64,000 nt of DNA from the NCBI RefSeq assembly GCF_000150275.1, contig NW_002060946.1, forward strand, positions 1,574,202 through 1,638,201. Direction: 5' to 3'. How positions within the stretch are numbered: position 1 is the stretch's first letter; every line of letters begins with the position of its first letter. A program made the position numbers and the translations under genes. Positions 63,346-64,000 of this stretch are shown one piece after another. This stretch comes from Trichoplax adhaerens (Eukaryota > Placozoa > Uniplacotomia > Trichoplacea > Trichoplacidae). The notes under the pieces were generated by a model. The model had not been told where the DNA came from and ran no database searches. It worked only from the letters and a program-made list of their open reading frames with translations.

Positions 63346-64000
63346 AAAAAATGATGTGATTTCAGTTAATTGGATCATTTTCTATCAAAGCATAAGTGGA
63401 GAAAGTCAACGATAGTCCACTTGACCGCATTCTACCTTATTCTGTATATAAAATCCCAATAATAAAAAAAAATAAAACTAATAGATCGATTAGAATAGCA
63501 GCAAGGGAAGGCGAAAGCATGTGTAGTCACAGTCTCAATTGCATACAGAGTAGGTAGCAATGGCGTCAAGAATCGGTTTCATTGATGCGCTGATAAGTAT
63601 AAACTAACCACATTGAAACTAACTAACTCTGTTACTTACGATTCAAAGTTAGGCATGTGTTGCGATCAAAAATTAGTAACAGTATCAGTTTAAAGACATG
63701 GCTTGCATGCAGCTTGTTTCGTCCACGATAAGTTAGCCAACAAATGGGAGAACAAGACTGGGAGAGGTAGGGAAAATAATAATTGACCTACTGGTAATAT
63801 GATGATCGCCTGTTGTACATGTATACCGGCAATCAGTGGAGATGGCAAGATGGCTAATCAAGGAGATTTATTCAACTTTTTCAACCATCTCGATCAAGCC
63901 ATCTTTGCAGTCGATGTATATTTATAACTGTCAATGACGTTAATAATCTCCTTTTCCGATAAATTGATCAAAAGCACACCCAGTCCTACTATACTGTCGA
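63346..64000. other. Intergenic to window end, no gene recognised
   Basis: No exon, repeat or RNA gene was recognised. Confidence 0.35.

Noticed and set aside
1-64000. CRISPR arrays, bacterial operons and tRNA genes
   Set aside because: No regularly spaced identical repeats with unique spacers, no ribosome-binding-site spacing and no tRNA T-loop/acceptor pattern were seen; the spliced genes show this is eukaryotic nuclear DNA.

Overview
The window is animal nuclear DNA, AT-rich, with short introns, GT-AG splice sites and compact multi-exon genes. It holds a FoxP transcription factor, a TMEM243 orthologue, a mitochondrial very-long-chain acyl-CoA dehydrogenase and an eIF4G N-terminal module. 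These make it metazoan. Compact introns, base composition and a large unfamiliar membrane-protein family suggest an early-branching animal, most likely a placozoan (Trichoplax/Hoilungia). That placement is inference; the sequence contains no taxonomic marker.

Left part, about 0-34 kb, almost all minus strand. This is a tandem array of a two-exon membrane-protein family that I do not recognise. Three copies are complete (833, 826 and 817 aa), one is cut by the left window edge, and four are relics (4.6-5.3, 11.1-13.3, 21.3-21.5 and 32.0-32.35 kb). Exon 1 encodes a signal peptide, a cysteine-rich ectodomain and one membrane helix. Exon 2 encodes about seven more hydrophobic segments, a soluble domain of about 190 residues and a conserved C-terminus. 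In all four copies with a complete exon 1 that exon ends in phase 2; in the three complete copies a phase-2 acceptor restores the frame exactly. ACADVL (6.3-8.4 kb) and a decayed bacterial-type PD-(D/E)XK transposase/nuclease (9.1-9.7 kb) lie inside the array. At 33.3-34.1 kb is an ORF with the N-terminal signature of eIF4G but no room for the rest of that protein.

Middle part, about 34-42 kb. It is gene-poor and rich in minisatellites: units of about 60, 149, 269 and 140 bp, most of them decayed. One possible isolated exon lies at 38.4 kb.

Right part, 42-64 kb. A three-exon Thg1-like protein gene (42.5-44.1 kb, plus), a four-exon TMEM243 gene (45.9-47.4 kb, plus) and a thirteen-exon FoxP gene (53.1-56.75 kb, minus) were assembled by hand, with consistent splice phases throughout. 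A further coding exon at 48.8-49.2 kb is phase-compatible with FoxP. From 57 to 64 kb I recognise no gene apart from one weak exon candidate; the stretch has simple repeats, poly-C tracts beside an assembly gap, and two tandem repeat arrays.

The genes do not form one pathway. The most novel content is the orphan receptor-like family, followed by the PD-(D/E)XK relic, the eIF4G N-terminal fragment and the Thg1-like polymerase.
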